A model generated the notes under the pieces. The model was not told the origin of the DNA, did not search any database, and saw nothing but the letters and a program-made list of their open reading frames with translations. From contig NZ_JAELUG010000062.1 in the NCBI RefSeq assembly GCF_016429255.1, forward strand, positions 1 through 39,044: a stretch of 39,044 nt of DNA, read 5' to 3'. A program made the translations under genes and the position numbers. Positions 7,431 to 15,527 of this stretch are shown piece by piece; the stretch's first letter is position 1, and each line of letters begins with the position of its first letter. The DNA comes from Rhizobium sp. ASV8. GTDB lineage: Bacteria > Pseudomonadota > Alphaproteobacteria > Rhizobiales > Rhizobiaceae.

Positions 7431-8374
7431 CCAACATGATCGAGATCGAGGGCGTCACCAAGCGCTATGGCAGCGCAACCGTGGTCGACAACGTCACGAT
7501 GAGCATGGAAAAGGGCACGATCACCGTCATCGTCGGCACCTCCGGCTCCGGCAAGTCGACGTTGATGCGGATGATCAACCGGCTGGTGCCGATTACCGAA
7601 GGACATATTTCCGTCGGCGGCGAAGATGTCATGACCGTGCCCGCGACGGAGCTTCGTCGCCGCATCGGTTATGCGATCCAGGGCCACGGTTTGTTTCCGC
7701 ATCGCACGGTCGCGCAAAATATCGCCACCGTTCCCGAACTGCTCGGCTGGGAGAGCGCACGCATCCACCGCCGCGTGGAAGAACTGCTCAATCTCTTCCG
7801 TCTCGATCCCGGCACCTTTGCCGGCAAATATCCGAGCCAGCTTTCCGGCGGCCAGCAGCAGCGTGTCGGCGTCGCCCGCGCGCTTGCCGCCGAGCCGGAA
7901 GTGCTGCTGATGGACGAACCCTTCGGCGCGCTCGACCCCGTCATCCGCGGCAAGGCACAGGACGATCTGCTCGCCATCCAGAAGCAGTTCGGCACGACAG
8001 TCATTCTCGTTACGCACGACATGGACGAAGCCTTCCATCTCGGCGACAGGATCGCCGTGATGAGCGGCGGCAAACTGCTGCAGTGCTCAGAGCCCGAAAA
8101 GATCCTGACCGAGCCGGCCGACCCCTTCGTCCAGCAGCTGACCGGTACATCCGACCGCGCTCTGAAGCTGATGTCGCTGCTGCCGCTCAAGGAAAGCATG
8201 CAGCCGCCGCGATCAGGCCTCGGCTATAGTCTGCCGCAGAGCCTCAATCTGCGCGATGCACTGGCCGAATTGATCTGGCAGGGCGCGGACGAAGCAACGG
8301 TCGAAGACGAACGCAAGGTGCCGGTTGGTTCGATCTCGATCCAGCATCTGCTCGAACTGGGCCGCAAAGCATGA
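7427..8374 (+). CDS. yehX: osmoprotectant ABC transporter ATP-binding protein, YehX-like
   Basis: ABC ATPase of 315 residues of the OpuCA/YehX class. Walker A is GTSGSGKST (residues 37-45). The Q-loop region reads AIQGHGLFPHRTV, the signature is LSGGQQQRVGVARAL, Walker B is LLMDEPFGALDP and the H-loop is VTHDMDEA. After the core is a C-terminal extension of about 75 residues (from ADPFVQQL) that might be a shortened regulatory domain; clear paired CBS motifs are not visible. Start and stop overlap both neighbours by ATGA, so the three membrane-complex genes are probably translated together. Confidence 0.92.
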   Translation: MTNMIEIEGVTKRYGSATVVDNVTMSMEKGTITVIVGTSGSGKSTLMRMINRLVPITEGHISVGGEDVMTVPATELRRRIGYAIQGHGLFPHRTVAQNIATVPELLGWESARIHRRVEELLNLFRLDPGTFAGKYPSQLSGGQQQRVGVARALAAEPEVLLMDEPFGALDPVIRGKAQDDLLAIQKQFGTTVILVTHDMDEAFHLGDRIAVMSGGKLLQCSEPEKILTEPADPFVQQLTGTSDRALKLMSLLPLKESMQPPRSGLGYSLPQSLNLRDALAELIWQGADEATVEDERKVPVGSISIQHLLELGRKA

Positions 8375-9120
8375 GATTTGTCGCCGCCAACCTCTTCCGC
8401 CTTTTTGCGCTGGCGCTGCTGCTTGTCATGCTGTTCCGCCCGGAATGGCTAACGCCTGTTCTGGCGCCGCTCACCAAATTCGGGGCGTCGCCGATCTATA
8501 CGCAGAACAGCCTGCCGAGCCTGGCGCTCAGTCATCTCGAGCTGATTGTCGCCTCGATCGCCGCAAGCGGCATTCTGGCGGTGCTCGGCGGCATCTTCGT
8601 GACGCGGCCGATCGGCGCCGATTTTCTGCCGCTATCGCGGGCGATCGCCAATGCCGGACAAACTTTTCCTCCCGTTGCGGTGCTGGCTCTTGCCATCTCG
8701 ACCACCGGCTTCGGCGCGGTTCCGACATTGATCGCGCTCTTCCTCTATGCGCTGCTGCCGATCTTCGAAAATACGGTTGCAGGATTGCAGCAGGTGCCGG
8801 CCTCCGTGCTCGATGCCGCCGACGGCATGGGCATGAATGGCTGGCAGCGCCTGTTTCGCGTCGAACTGCCGCTTGCGCTGCCGCTGATTATCGAAGGCCT
8901 GAAGATCGCCACTGTCATCAATATCGGCACCGCGACCATCGGTTCGACCGTTGCTGCCAAATCTTTGGGCGAAGTCATCATTGCCGGCCTGGTGAACGAC
9001 AATACCGCCTTCATCCTGCAAGGCGGCCTGATCGTCGGCCTGATGGCTGTGCTGATCTATGATGGCATGGAGATGATCGAGCGGTCGGTCACGAGCAAGA
9101 TCGGCCTTCAATCCCATTAG
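8371..9120 (+). CDS. yehW: osmoprotectant ABC transporter permease, YehW-like
   Basis: Second permease, 249 residues, with only the core transmembrane domain. Hydrophobic segments include LFRLFALALLLVMLF, LELIVASIAASGILAVLGGIF and FILQGGLIVGLMAVLIY. The EAA loop is VPASVLDAADGMGMNGWQRL and is followed by ATIGSTVAAKSLGEVI. It starts within the ATPase stop codon and is the last gene of the operon. It would pair with YehY to form the channel. About 70 bp without a strong terminator separate it from the convergent YCII gene. Confidence 0.9.
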   Translation: MRFVAANLFRLFALALLLVMLFRPEWLTPVLAPLTKFGASPIYTQNSLPSLALSHLELIVASIAASGILAVLGGIFVTRPIGADFLPLSRAIANAGQTFPPVAVLALAISTTGFGAVPTLIALFLYALLPIFENTVAGLQQVPASVLDAADGMGMNGWQRLFRVELPLALPLIIEGLKIATVINIGTATIGSTVAAKSLGEVIIAGLVNDNTAFILQGGLIVGLMAVLIYDGMEMIERSVTSKIGLQSH

Positions 9121-9191
9121 AGCTTTCCTACAAAAACTCTGGGATCGAAGGCATCGCTGCCTGTCACTGCCGGCGGTTCATTAGAGCTCGG

Positions 9192-9575
9192 TCAGGTGTC
9201 TCCGCCCAACGGCAAGGACGCGCCAGGCACGTATAGCGAGATCGGCCTGATTTCATAAACTGCGGTCGGATTGGCGCGGCGCAATTCACGAGCGGCCTCG
9301 ACTGCCCCCTCTATTGTCGGAAAATCGACCACGTAGAAGCCGAGCAGCTGTTCCTTGGTTTCGGCAAAGGGACCGTCGATGACGACTCCCGCGCCCTTGC
9401 CGCGCAAAGTGACGGCGTTCTGGGTCGCGCCCAACCGCGCGGCCGGTCCGAGCGACTTCCGAGCGACCAGCCGGTCGTTGATCTCGAGCAGTTCGGTCAT
9501 CAGCGCGGCATCCTCCTCCTCGCTCCATGCTTCAACAATCTCTTCCTGATGATAAGCCAGAATAGCGTAGTACAT
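9192..9575 (-). CDS. YCII-related (DGPF domain) protein
   Basis: This 127-residue protein has the YCII/DGPF fold: MYYAILAYHQEEIVEAWSEEE at the N-terminus, then GAGVVIDGPFAETKEQLLGF with the DGPF(A/T)ETKE.L.G hallmark, and VVDFPTIEGAVEAAREL before EIRPI. Relatives are small proteins of uncertain function, often encoded beside ECF sigma factors, but none is here. Shine-Dalgarno GGGGAGA supports the ATG. A distantly related YCII protein is encoded at 36565-36906. Confidence 0.85.
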   Translation of the reverse strand: MYYAILAYHQEEIVEAWSEEEDAALMTELLEINDRLVARKSLGPAARLGATQNAVTLRGKGAGVVIDGPFAETKEQLLGFYVVDFPTIEGAVEAARELRRANPTAVYEIRPISLYVPGASLPLGGDT

Positions 9576-9753
9576 GGCGTCTCCCCATTGAGCCTATGCC
9601 TGAGCGGCGCGAAGTAAAGCAGACGAACGGGAATCCAGAAACCCCGGATCGACGATGAAAGGCGCGCGAGGCGAATTTCCCAGCGCTTGCCTTCATCTGA
9701 TACCGGTGGCATTGGCTTCTGATGAAAGATTGATGCGACCGATGGAGATCCCG

Positions 9754-10149
9754 ATGGCCAAGATAATTCACTCGATGATCCGCGTGCTCGACGAAACACG
9801 CTCCGTCGATTTCTATAGCAAGGCCTTCGGGCTGGAGATTGCAGACCGCGTCGCCTTCGAAACCTTTACCCTGATCTATCTCAGCAATGCCGAGACCGGC
9901 TTCGAGCTGGAGCTGACGGTCAACCAGGGCCGCACGGAGCCTTATGCGCTCGGCGACGCCTATGGCCACCTTGCGGTCTCAGTCGAAGAGCTGAAGGACG
10001 AACATGAGCGCATGACGAAGCTCGGGCTCAATCCCGGCAAGATCGTCGAACTCAATCGCGATGGGAAGCTCTTTGCGCTGCTCTTCTTCGTTACCGACCC
10101 CGACGGTTACAAGATCGAAGTCGTACAAAGACATGGTCGGTTTCAATAG
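9754..10149 (+). CDS. gloA: glyoxalase I family protein (lactoylglutathione lyase)
   Basis: This 131-residue vicinal oxygen chelate protein resembles bacterial glyoxalase I, which converts the methylglyoxal-glutathione adduct to S-lactoylglutathione. Both halves of the fold are visible: MAKIIHSMIRVLDETRSVDF with metal ligand His, TGFELELTVNQG with a Glu ligand, YGHLAVSVEEL with the second His, and FVTDPDGYKIEVVQ with the final Glu. All four expected metal ligands appear present. The frame is open upstream to 9655, but TGGAG at 9743-9747 fits the ATG at 9754, and homologues start with MAKIIHSM. Confidence 0.85.
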   Translation: MAKIIHSMIRVLDETRSVDFYSKAFGLEIADRVAFETFTLIYLSNAETGFELELTVNQGRTEPYALGDAYGHLAVSVEELKDEHERMTKLGLNPGKIVELNRDGKLFALLFFVTDPDGYKIEVVQRHGRFQ

Positions 10150-10163
10150 ATCCGACAAAGCAT

Positions 10164-10183
10164 AGCCCCGCTCCGGCGGGGCT
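10164..10183. terminator. hairpin between convergent genes
   Basis: Stem AGCCCCGC/GCGGGGCT with loop TCCG lies between the glyoxalase gene (plus) and the PRC-barrel gene (minus). No strong T-run follows on either strand, so it is a probable rather than certain bidirectional terminator. Confidence 0.55.
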
Positions 10184-10208
10184 TACCGTGTCGGCTCCGT
10201 CAACGCGC

Positions 10209-10601
10209 TCACATCCAATAAGGGGGCACGCCAAAATAATCGTGGCTCTTATGGCCATGATCCTTGTGGTCGTGTTCATCCTTGCTGGCGAAGCGGCGCG
10301 CCTTTTCGATGTCGTTCTTGGTCATGCTGACACGATAGCCGTCGATGCGAGCGTCATAGCGCAGCTTTTCCCAAGGCAACCGGTAGTGATCCTGACCAAT
10401 GCCGAAAAAGCCGCCGAAGCTCAAAATGACGAAAGCGATGCGTCCATCGCTCTTCTCGAGCATCAGACGTTCAATATGACCAATCTGCTTGCCGTCCGAA
10501 CCGAATACCCTGGACCCTTCGACGCGGTCACAGGCAACCAGCATCGACATGTCCTTGATGTAAAGGTCACGGCCCGAAAGATCGGCACTCTCTTTATGCA
10601 T
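10209..10601 (-). CDS. PRC-barrel domain protein
   Basis: The 130-residue product has one PRC-barrel domain, about residues 15-85: DLYIKDMSMLVACDRVEGSR, then VFGSDGKQIGHIERLMLEKS, and VILSFGGFFGIGQDHYRLPW, a very typical PRC pattern. A charged tail rich in His, Lys and Asp follows (ASKDEHDHKDHGHKSHDY). PRC barrels mediate protein or RNA contacts (photosynthetic reaction centre H, RimM); this stand-alone form is of unknown function and common in rhizobia, often with stress genes. I chose the ATG at 10601 because AAAAGGAGG precedes it; the frame extends to 10670. Confidence 0.88.
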   Translation of the reverse strand: MHKESADLSGRDLYIKDMSMLVACDRVEGSRVFGSDGKQIGHIERLMLEKSDGRIAFVILSFGGFFGIGQDHYRLPWEKLRYDARIDGYRVSMTKNDIEKARRFASKDEHDHKDHGHKSHDYFGVPPYWM

Positions 10602-10949
10602 GTGCGCACCTCCTTTTGGATACGCTTCACATAAACTTTGGAGCGTCCGATCTGCTCTTTCAGGCAGCACGATGCTCCGATGGGTTTACGCCCACGGGAG
10701 CATTAACGCTCCGTTATGGTAAAAGTTCCAGCATTTTTTTCAAAACTGTAAAAAAACGTGAGTGCGTGAGGATTATTGACGTTTACGTCAAGGTTATTGT
10801 AGCTTTCGAAGCGCTTGAATGATTTAGTTGAGAGCGACAGTTGCGGCACTGTGAAAAGCGGGAGACTTTTCGGTCGCGCGATGACACTCTACCTAACCGC
10901 CGTTGAACATGGCGGGGCGTGGTGATGATGCGTAAAGGAGGAAGTGCGC
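10602..10949. promoter_or_regulatory. divergent intergenic region before the acyl-CoA synthetase gene
   Basis: About 350 bp without a gene. It holds a short hairpin-like palindrome around 10672-10706 (GATGGGTTT...CCCACGGG and GGAGCATTAACGCTCC), an AT-rich stretch at 10725-10760 and the 16-bp palindrome at 10776-10791. The promoter of the synthetase gene is probably near that palindrome, about 160 bp before the start codon, giving a long leader. Confidence 0.4.
10776..10791. promoter_or_regulatory. TTGACGTTTACGTCAA palindrome, likely operator
   Basis: Perfect 7-bp arms TTGACGT and ACGTCAA enclose TT, upstream of a long-chain acyl-CoA synthetase gene. MerR-family LiuR-type regulators in Proteobacteria bind ACGT-based palindromes of this general form upstream of fatty acid and branched-chain amino acid degradation genes, so that class of regulator is the first candidate. 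A related longer palindrome is at 228-253. Confidence 0.6.
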
Positions 10950-12647
10950 ATGAATTCAATCTCCGCTCCTTCGGATAGACCGCAGATCAAGAAGATCTGG
11001 CTGGCCTCCTATCCGGATATCGTACCGGCAGAACTGCCGCCGCTGGAGCATGCATCACTCGTCGAATTGCTGGAGGAGAGCTGCGCGCGTTACGCCGACC
11101 GCCTCGCCTTCACCAGCATGGGCAAATCGATCACCTATCGCGATCTCGATACGCAAACGCGCAAGATCGCCGCCTGGCTGCAGAGCCTCGGCCTCAAGAA
11201 GGGCGACCGTGTCGCCGTGATGATGCCGAACGTGCTGCAAAATCCCGTTACCACCTATGGCATCATTCGCGCCGGTCTCGTCGTCGTCAACGTCAACCCG
11301 CTCTACACGCCGCGCGAGCTCGAACACCAGCTGCGCGACTGCGGAGCCAAGGCGATCTTCGTACTGGAAAACTTCGCCCATACGGTGGAGCAGGTGCTGG
11401 CGCATACGGATGTACGCCATGTGGTCGTCACTGCACTCGGCGACATGCTCGGTATCAAAGGTCATATCGTCAACTTCATCGTCCGCAAGGTGAAGAAGCT
11501 GGTGCCGGCCTGGTCCATCCCCGGCCACCGCAATTTCAAGGCAGTGATCGCCGAGGGCGCGCGCCTACCGCTGAAACCAGCCGAACTGATGGGCAGCGAC
11601 ATCGCCTTCCTGCAGTATACCGGCGGCACGACCGGCGTCGCCAAGGGCGCGATCCTCACCCATTCAAACCTGCTGGCCAACCAGCTGCAATTGCTGCTGT
11701 GGCTGCAGTCCGCCTACATCAACAAGCCGCGGCCCGAGCAACTGACCTTTGTCTGCGCGCTGCCGCTCTATCACATCTTCGCGCTGACCGTGAATTCGCT
11801 GATGGGCATGTCGCTCGGCGGCCACAACGTCCTGATTGCCAACCCGCGCGACATACCGGGTTTCATCAAGGAGCTGGGCAAATACAAGTTCGACATGTTC
11901 CCCGGCCTGAACACGCTGTTCAATGCCCTGATGAACAATCCCGAATTCCCCAAGCTCGACTTTTCCAACACGGCGACGCTTGCCGGCGGCATGGCGGTGC
12001 AGCGGCCGGTTGCCGAACGCTGGCAGAAGATGACGGGGGCCTGGATTACCGAAGGCTACGGGCTTTCCGAGACTTCACCCGTTGCCAGCGCCAACCGCTT
12101 CGATAGTTCCGAGTTCTCCGGCACGATCGGCCTGCCGATCACGGGCACTGAATTCGACATTCGCGACGAAAACGGTAACTCCTTGCCGCTTGGCGAAGTC
12201 GGGGAAATCTGCATCCGTGGGCCGCAGGTCATGGCGGGTTACTGGAAGCAGCCGGCCGAGACGGCGCGCGTGATGACATCGGACGGCTTCTTCCGCAGCG
12301 GCGACATGGGCTTCATGGACGAGCGCGGCTATACCAAGATCGTCGACCGCAAGAAGGATATGATCCTGGTATCAGGCTTCAACGTCTACCCGAACGAAAT
12401 CGAAGAGGTCGCCATGATGCACCCAGGCGTTCTGGAAGCGGCGGCGATCGGCGTGCCCGATCCGCATTCCGGCGAAGCGGTGAAGCTCTTCATCGTCAAG
12501 AAGGATCCCGCCTTGACCGAGGCTGACGTGAAGGCCCATTGCGCCGAAAACCTGACGAACTACAAGCGCCCGCGCTTTATCGAATTCCGCACCGAACTGC
12601 CGAAATCGAATGTCGGCAAGATCCTGCGCAAGGAGTTGCGCGGCTGA
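10950..12647 (+). CDS. fadD: long-chain fatty acid-CoA ligase (acyl-CoA synthetase)
   Basis: AMP-forming acyl-CoA ligase of 565 residues, which activates long-chain fatty acids with ATP and CoA for beta-oxidation or lipid synthesis. The AMP-binding P-loop is LQYTGGTTGVAKGAILTHSN. Later motifs are WITEGYGLSETSPV (adenine and acyl-AMP site), FFRSGDMGFMDERGY and DRKKDMILVSGFNVYPNEIE (fatty acyl-CoA synthetase signature), then KSNVGKILRKEL with the catalytic lysine. Length is normal for FadD. AAAGGAGG at 10934-10941 is 8 bases before the ATG at 10950; a GTG at 10944 would be too close. No other fad gene is near, so it is probably regulated alone through the palindrome at 10776. Confidence 0.92.
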   Translation: MNSISAPSDRPQIKKIWLASYPDIVPAELPPLEHASLVELLEESCARYADRLAFTSMGKSITYRDLDTQTRKIAAWLQSLGLKKGDRVAVMMPNVLQNPVTTYGIIRAGLVVVNVNPLYTPRELEHQLRDCGAKAIFVLENFAHTVEQVLAHTDVRHVVVTALGDMLGIKGHIVNFIVRKVKKLVPAWSIPGHRNFKAVIAEGARLPLKPAELMGSDIAFLQYTGGTTGVAKGAILTHSNLLANQLQLLLWLQSAYINKPRPEQLTFVCALPLYHIFALTVNSLMGMSLGGHNVLIANPRDIPGFIKELGKYKFDMFPGLNTLFNALMNNPEFPKLDFSNTATLAGGMAVQRPVAERWQKMTGAWITEGYGLSETSPVASANRFDSSEFSGTIGLPITGTEFDIRDENGNSLPLGEVGEICIRGPQVMAGYWKQPAETARVMTSDGFFRSGDMGFMDERGYTKIVDRKKDMILVSGFNVYPNEIEEVAMMHPGVLEAAAIGVPDPHSGEAVKLFIVKKDPALTEADVKAHCAENLTNYKRPRFIEFRTELPKSNVGKILRKELRG

Positions 12648-12669
12648 CATAATCCCATGCCATTCAAGG

Positions 12670-12703
12670 GGCCGCTCACCTTCATCGGCGAGCGGCCTTT
12701 TTT
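12670..12703 (+). terminator. Rho-independent terminator after fadD
   Basis: Stem GGCCGCTC/GAGCGGCC with a 12-base loop is followed directly by TTTTTT, 23 bp after the stop codon. Confidence 0.85.
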
Positions 12704-12820
12704 CGTTTTGGACGATAGGTGAACTTGATTTACGCCCTACATAGGGAATAGTTTCCGCGACCAAACTCAAAGCGCCTGGCCGGGTCTGACGGCTTGTGAC
12801 GCGAACGCAAGGAGCCTCCC

Positions 12821-14446
12821 ATGAACGCCCTCGTCGATCAACTGAAGAGCACCGCATCGGCAACGAAGGCCACGGACATCCGCGCCGCCTTTGCCGCCGA
12901 TCCCAAGCGCTTCTCCCACTTCAGCGCCTCCTTCGACGATCTGCTGATGGACTACTCCAAAACGGCGGTGAATGACCAGATCCTCGGCCTGCTGGAGAAG
13001 CTTGCAACCGAGGGCGGCGTCGCGGCCAAGCGCGAGGAAATGTTCTCGGGCGTCGCCATCAACTTCACCGAAAATCGCGCCGTGCTGCATACCGCGCTGC
13101 GTAACCGCTCCAATACGCCTGTGCTGGTCGACGGCAAGGATGTGATGCCTGACGTTAATGCCGTGCTGGCCGCCATGGGCAAGTTTGCCGACGGCATCCG
13201 CTCCGGCGCGCTCAAAGGCTCCACGGGCAAGACGATCACCGATGTCATCAATATCGGCATCGGCGGCTCCGATCTCGGCCCGGTCATGGCGACCCTGGCG
13301 CTTGCTCCCTTCCATGACGGTCCGCGCTCGCATTTCGTTTCCAACATCGACAGCGCCCACATCGCCGACATTCTGAAGCTCGTTAAGCCGGAAACGACGC
13401 TCTTCATCGTCGCTTCGAAGACCTTCACGACGATCGAAACGATGACCAATGCCCAGACGGCGCGCAAGTTCATCGCCGATGCGCTCGGCGAAGCCGCCGT
13501 GCAGCATCATTTCGCCGCCGTTTCGACGGCGCTCGACAAAGTTGCCGCCTTCGGCATCGACAGCGAGCGCGTCTTCGGTTTCTGGGATTGGGTCGGCGGT
13601 CGCTACTCGATCTGGTCGGCCATCGGCCTGCCGTTGATGATCGCCATCGGTCCGGAAAACTTCGGCAAGTTCCTCGACGGCGCGCATGCGATGGACAACC
13701 ATTTCCGCAAGGCACCATTCAAGGAAAACCTGCCGATGCTGCTTGGCACCATCGGCTTCTATCATCGCAATGTGCTCGGCTATCCGACGCGCGCAATCCT
13801 ACCCTATGACCAGCGCCTGTCGCGCTTCCCGGCCTATCTGCAGCAGCTCGACATGGAATCGAACGGCAAGGGCGTCACCATCGACGGCACGCCGGTCGAA
13901 GGCAATTCCGGCCCGGTCGTCTGGGGCGAGCCCGGCACCAACGGCCAGCACGCCTTCTATCAGCTCATCCACCAGGGCACGAGCGTCATCCCGGCCGAGT
14001 TCATGATCGCCGCCAATGGCTTCGAGCCGGAGCTGCGTCACCAGCATCAGCTGCTGATGGCCAATTGCCTTGCACAGTCGGAAGCCCTGATGAAGGGCCG
14101 CACCTTCGAAGAAGCAAAGGCTCAGCTCACCTCAAAGGGCATGGACGACAAAAAGGCCGATTTCATCGCGCCGCACCGAGTCTTCACCGGCAACCGTCCG
14201 TCGATCACCTTCGTCTACGATAAGCTGACGCCCTATGCGCTTGGCCGCCTGATCGCCCTCTACGAGCACCGCGTATTCGTCGAAGGCGTGCTCTTCCGCA
14301 TCAACTCCTTCGACCAGTGGGGTGTCGAACTCGGCAAGGAACTGGCAACGGGCCTGCTCCCGATCATCGAAGGCAAGGAAAGCGCTGCCGGCCACGATTC
14401 CTCGACGCAGGGGTTGGTGGCTGCGCTGGCAAGCCGCGCGAAGTAA
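12821..14446 (+). CDS. pgi: glucose-6-phosphate isomerase
   Basis: Phosphoglucose isomerase of 541 residues, interconverting glucose-6-phosphate and fructose-6-phosphate. Family marks in order: NIGIGGSDLGPVMATLAL, SKTFTTIETMTNAQTA (phosphate-binding), FGFWDWVGGRYSIWSAIG (PGI signature 1 region), YQLIHQGTSVIPAEF, and DQWGVELGKELATGLLP near the C-terminus with the catalytic Lys. AAGGAG precedes the ATG. It converges on frk, with a shared bidirectional terminator between. In rhizobia lacking phosphofructokinase, this enzyme feeds fructose carbon into the Entner-Doudoroff pathway, which fits the nearby frk and frc genes. Confidence 0.96.
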   Translation: MNALVDQLKSTASATKATDIRAAFAADPKRFSHFSASFDDLLMDYSKTAVNDQILGLLEKLATEGGVAAKREEMFSGVAINFTENRAVLHTALRNRSNTPVLVDGKDVMPDVNAVLAAMGKFADGIRSGALKGSTGKTITDVINIGIGGSDLGPVMATLALAPFHDGPRSHFVSNIDSAHIADILKLVKPETTLFIVASKTFTTIETMTNAQTARKFIADALGEAAVQHHFAAVSTALDKVAAFGIDSERVFGFWDWVGGRYSIWSAIGLPLMIAIGPENFGKFLDGAHAMDNHFRKAPFKENLPMLLGTIGFYHRNVLGYPTRAILPYDQRLSRFPAYLQQLDMESNGKGVTIDGTPVEGNSGPVVWGEPGTNGQHAFYQLIHQGTSVIPAEFMIAANGFEPELRHQHQLLMANCLAQSEALMKGRTFEEAKAQLTSKGMDDKKADFIAPHRVFTGNRPSITFVYDKLTPYALGRLIALYEHRVFVEGVLFRINSFDQWGVELGKELATGLLPIIEGKESAAGHDSSTQGLVAALASRAK

Positions 14447-14462
14447 CTTCGCCATCAGAAAC

Positions 14463-14496
14463 AAAAAGCCCGCCTGAGACATCAGGCGGGCTTTTT
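14463..14496. terminator. bidirectional terminator between pgi and frk
   Basis: Perfect 15-bp arms AAAAAGCCCGCCTGA and TCAGGCGGGCTTTTT enclose GACA. The arms give a U-run on both strands, so it can end both convergent transcripts. Confidence 0.93.
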
Positions 14497-14523
14497 ATTG
14501 GAAGCGCTGAAAGTCGACGGAGC

Positions 14524-15450
14524 TTAAAGCCCGATTTCATGCGCCCAGGGCGGATTTGCGCCGGCACGGGAGACTGTCACGGCCGCGGCCTTGGCGCCCA
14601 GAGCAAGCGCATCCTGCAACGCCTTCTCGTTGAGCGAAGCCACCTGCGCCTTGGTCAGCAGATTGTTCATCTTCAGCGACGCCAGAATGCCGGCGTCGAA
14701 GGTGTCGCCCGCACCGACCGTATCAACGACGGTGACGCGTTCGCTCGGCACCGAGATCTTCAGCGATTTGGTGTAGCCGGTCGCGCCTTCCGCACCCTTG
14801 GTGATAACGACGAGCTTGGCGCCCTGTCCCAGCCAATGCGCGGCAAGCTCATCATGATTGCCTGCGATGCCGAACCATTCCAGATCCTCATCCGAGAATT
14901 TGAGAATGTCGGACATGGCTGCCATCCGGTTGATGCGGCCCATATGAGCGGCCTTATCCTTGATGAAGCCCGGGCGGATGTTCGGGTCGAGCGAGATGAC
15001 ACGGCTCTGATGCTCGCGCTTCATCAGCGCCTCATAGGTCGCGCCGCAGGGATCGGGGATCAGGCTGATCGCGCCGAAATGCAAGGCTTCGCAATCGTCG
15101 CCGAGCGTCGGAAGATCCGCCTCGGTGATCATGCGGCCAGCCGTACCTTCATCGTAGAAGGCATAGGTCGCCTGGCCGTTGACGAGCTTGACGAAGGCGA
15201 TCGTGCTCGGCCGCGGCGTGATGGCACAATAGCTGTAATCGACTTTCGAGGCGGACAGGGTTTCGCGCAGGATTTCGCCCATCATGTCGTCGGCAATGCC
15301 GGTGAAGAAGCCAGCGGGAACACCAAGACGGCCAAGAGCGATCGCGGTGTTGAAGATCGCGCCGCCGGCATAGGGCGCAAAACCCTTTTCACCCAGCGTC
15401 GTATCCCGCGGCAACATGTCGATCAAAGCTTCGCCACAGCACAAAATCAT
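14524..15450 (-). CDS. frk: fructokinase (PfkB/ribokinase family)
   Basis: PfkB-family sugar kinase of 308 residues, predicted to phosphorylate fructose to fructose-6-phosphate with ATP. PfkB signature 1 is seen as GGAIFNTAIALGRLG (residues 29-43). Signature 2 is DTVGAGDTFDAG (243-254), with D249 as the likely catalytic base in the GAGD anion hole. The N-terminus CCGEALIDMLP is typical of fructokinases. Substrate assignment also rests on context: it is next to pgi, as described for frk of Rhizobium leguminosarum, and about 6 kb from a fructose ABC transporter. GGGAGG precedes the ATG. Downstream of pyrE in the same direction, with 77 bp between; that gap holds an AT-rich element (TAAATCGATTAGAT), so frk may have its own promoter. 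Confidence 0.9.
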   Translation of the reverse strand: MILCCGEALIDMLPRDTTLGEKGFAPYAGGAIFNTAIALGRLGVPAGFFTGIADDMMGEILRETLSASKVDYSYCAITPRPSTIAFVKLVNGQATYAFYDEGTAGRMITEADLPTLGDDCEALHFGAISLIPDPCGATYEALMKREHQSRVISLDPNIRPGFIKDKAAHMGRINRMAAMSDILKFSDEDLEWFGIAGNHDELAAHWLGQGAKLVVITKGAEGATGYTKSLKISVPSERVTVVDTVGAGDTFDAGILASLKMNNLLTKAQVASLNEKALQDALALGAKAAAVTVSRAGANPPWAHEIGL

Positions 15451-15487
15451 TCCGGCCTCCCAAAGAGCGCGTCTGTCTTATCCAGTT

Positions 15488-15511
15488 ACATAAATCGATT
15501 AGATAGATTCA
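15488..15511. promoter_or_regulatory. AT-rich palindrome-like element before frk
   Basis: The core ATAAATCGATTAGAT contains AATCGATT, an 8-bp palindrome, about 40 bp before the frk start. It resembles the left half and centre of the FrcR operator candidate at 24929 (ATAAATCGGATT) in the same orientation to the gene. It may be a weak FrcR site or the -35 region of the frk promoter. Confidence 0.35.
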
Positions 15512-15527
15512 CTGCAAAAGCAAAGCG

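Noticed and set aside
9121..9191. Possible terminator between the osm operon and the YCII gene
   Set aside because: No stem with adequate pairing followed by a T-run was found.
12767..13765. 332-codon minus-strand frame opposite pgi
   Set aside because: It is antisense to conserved pgi motifs and has no ribosome site or family match.
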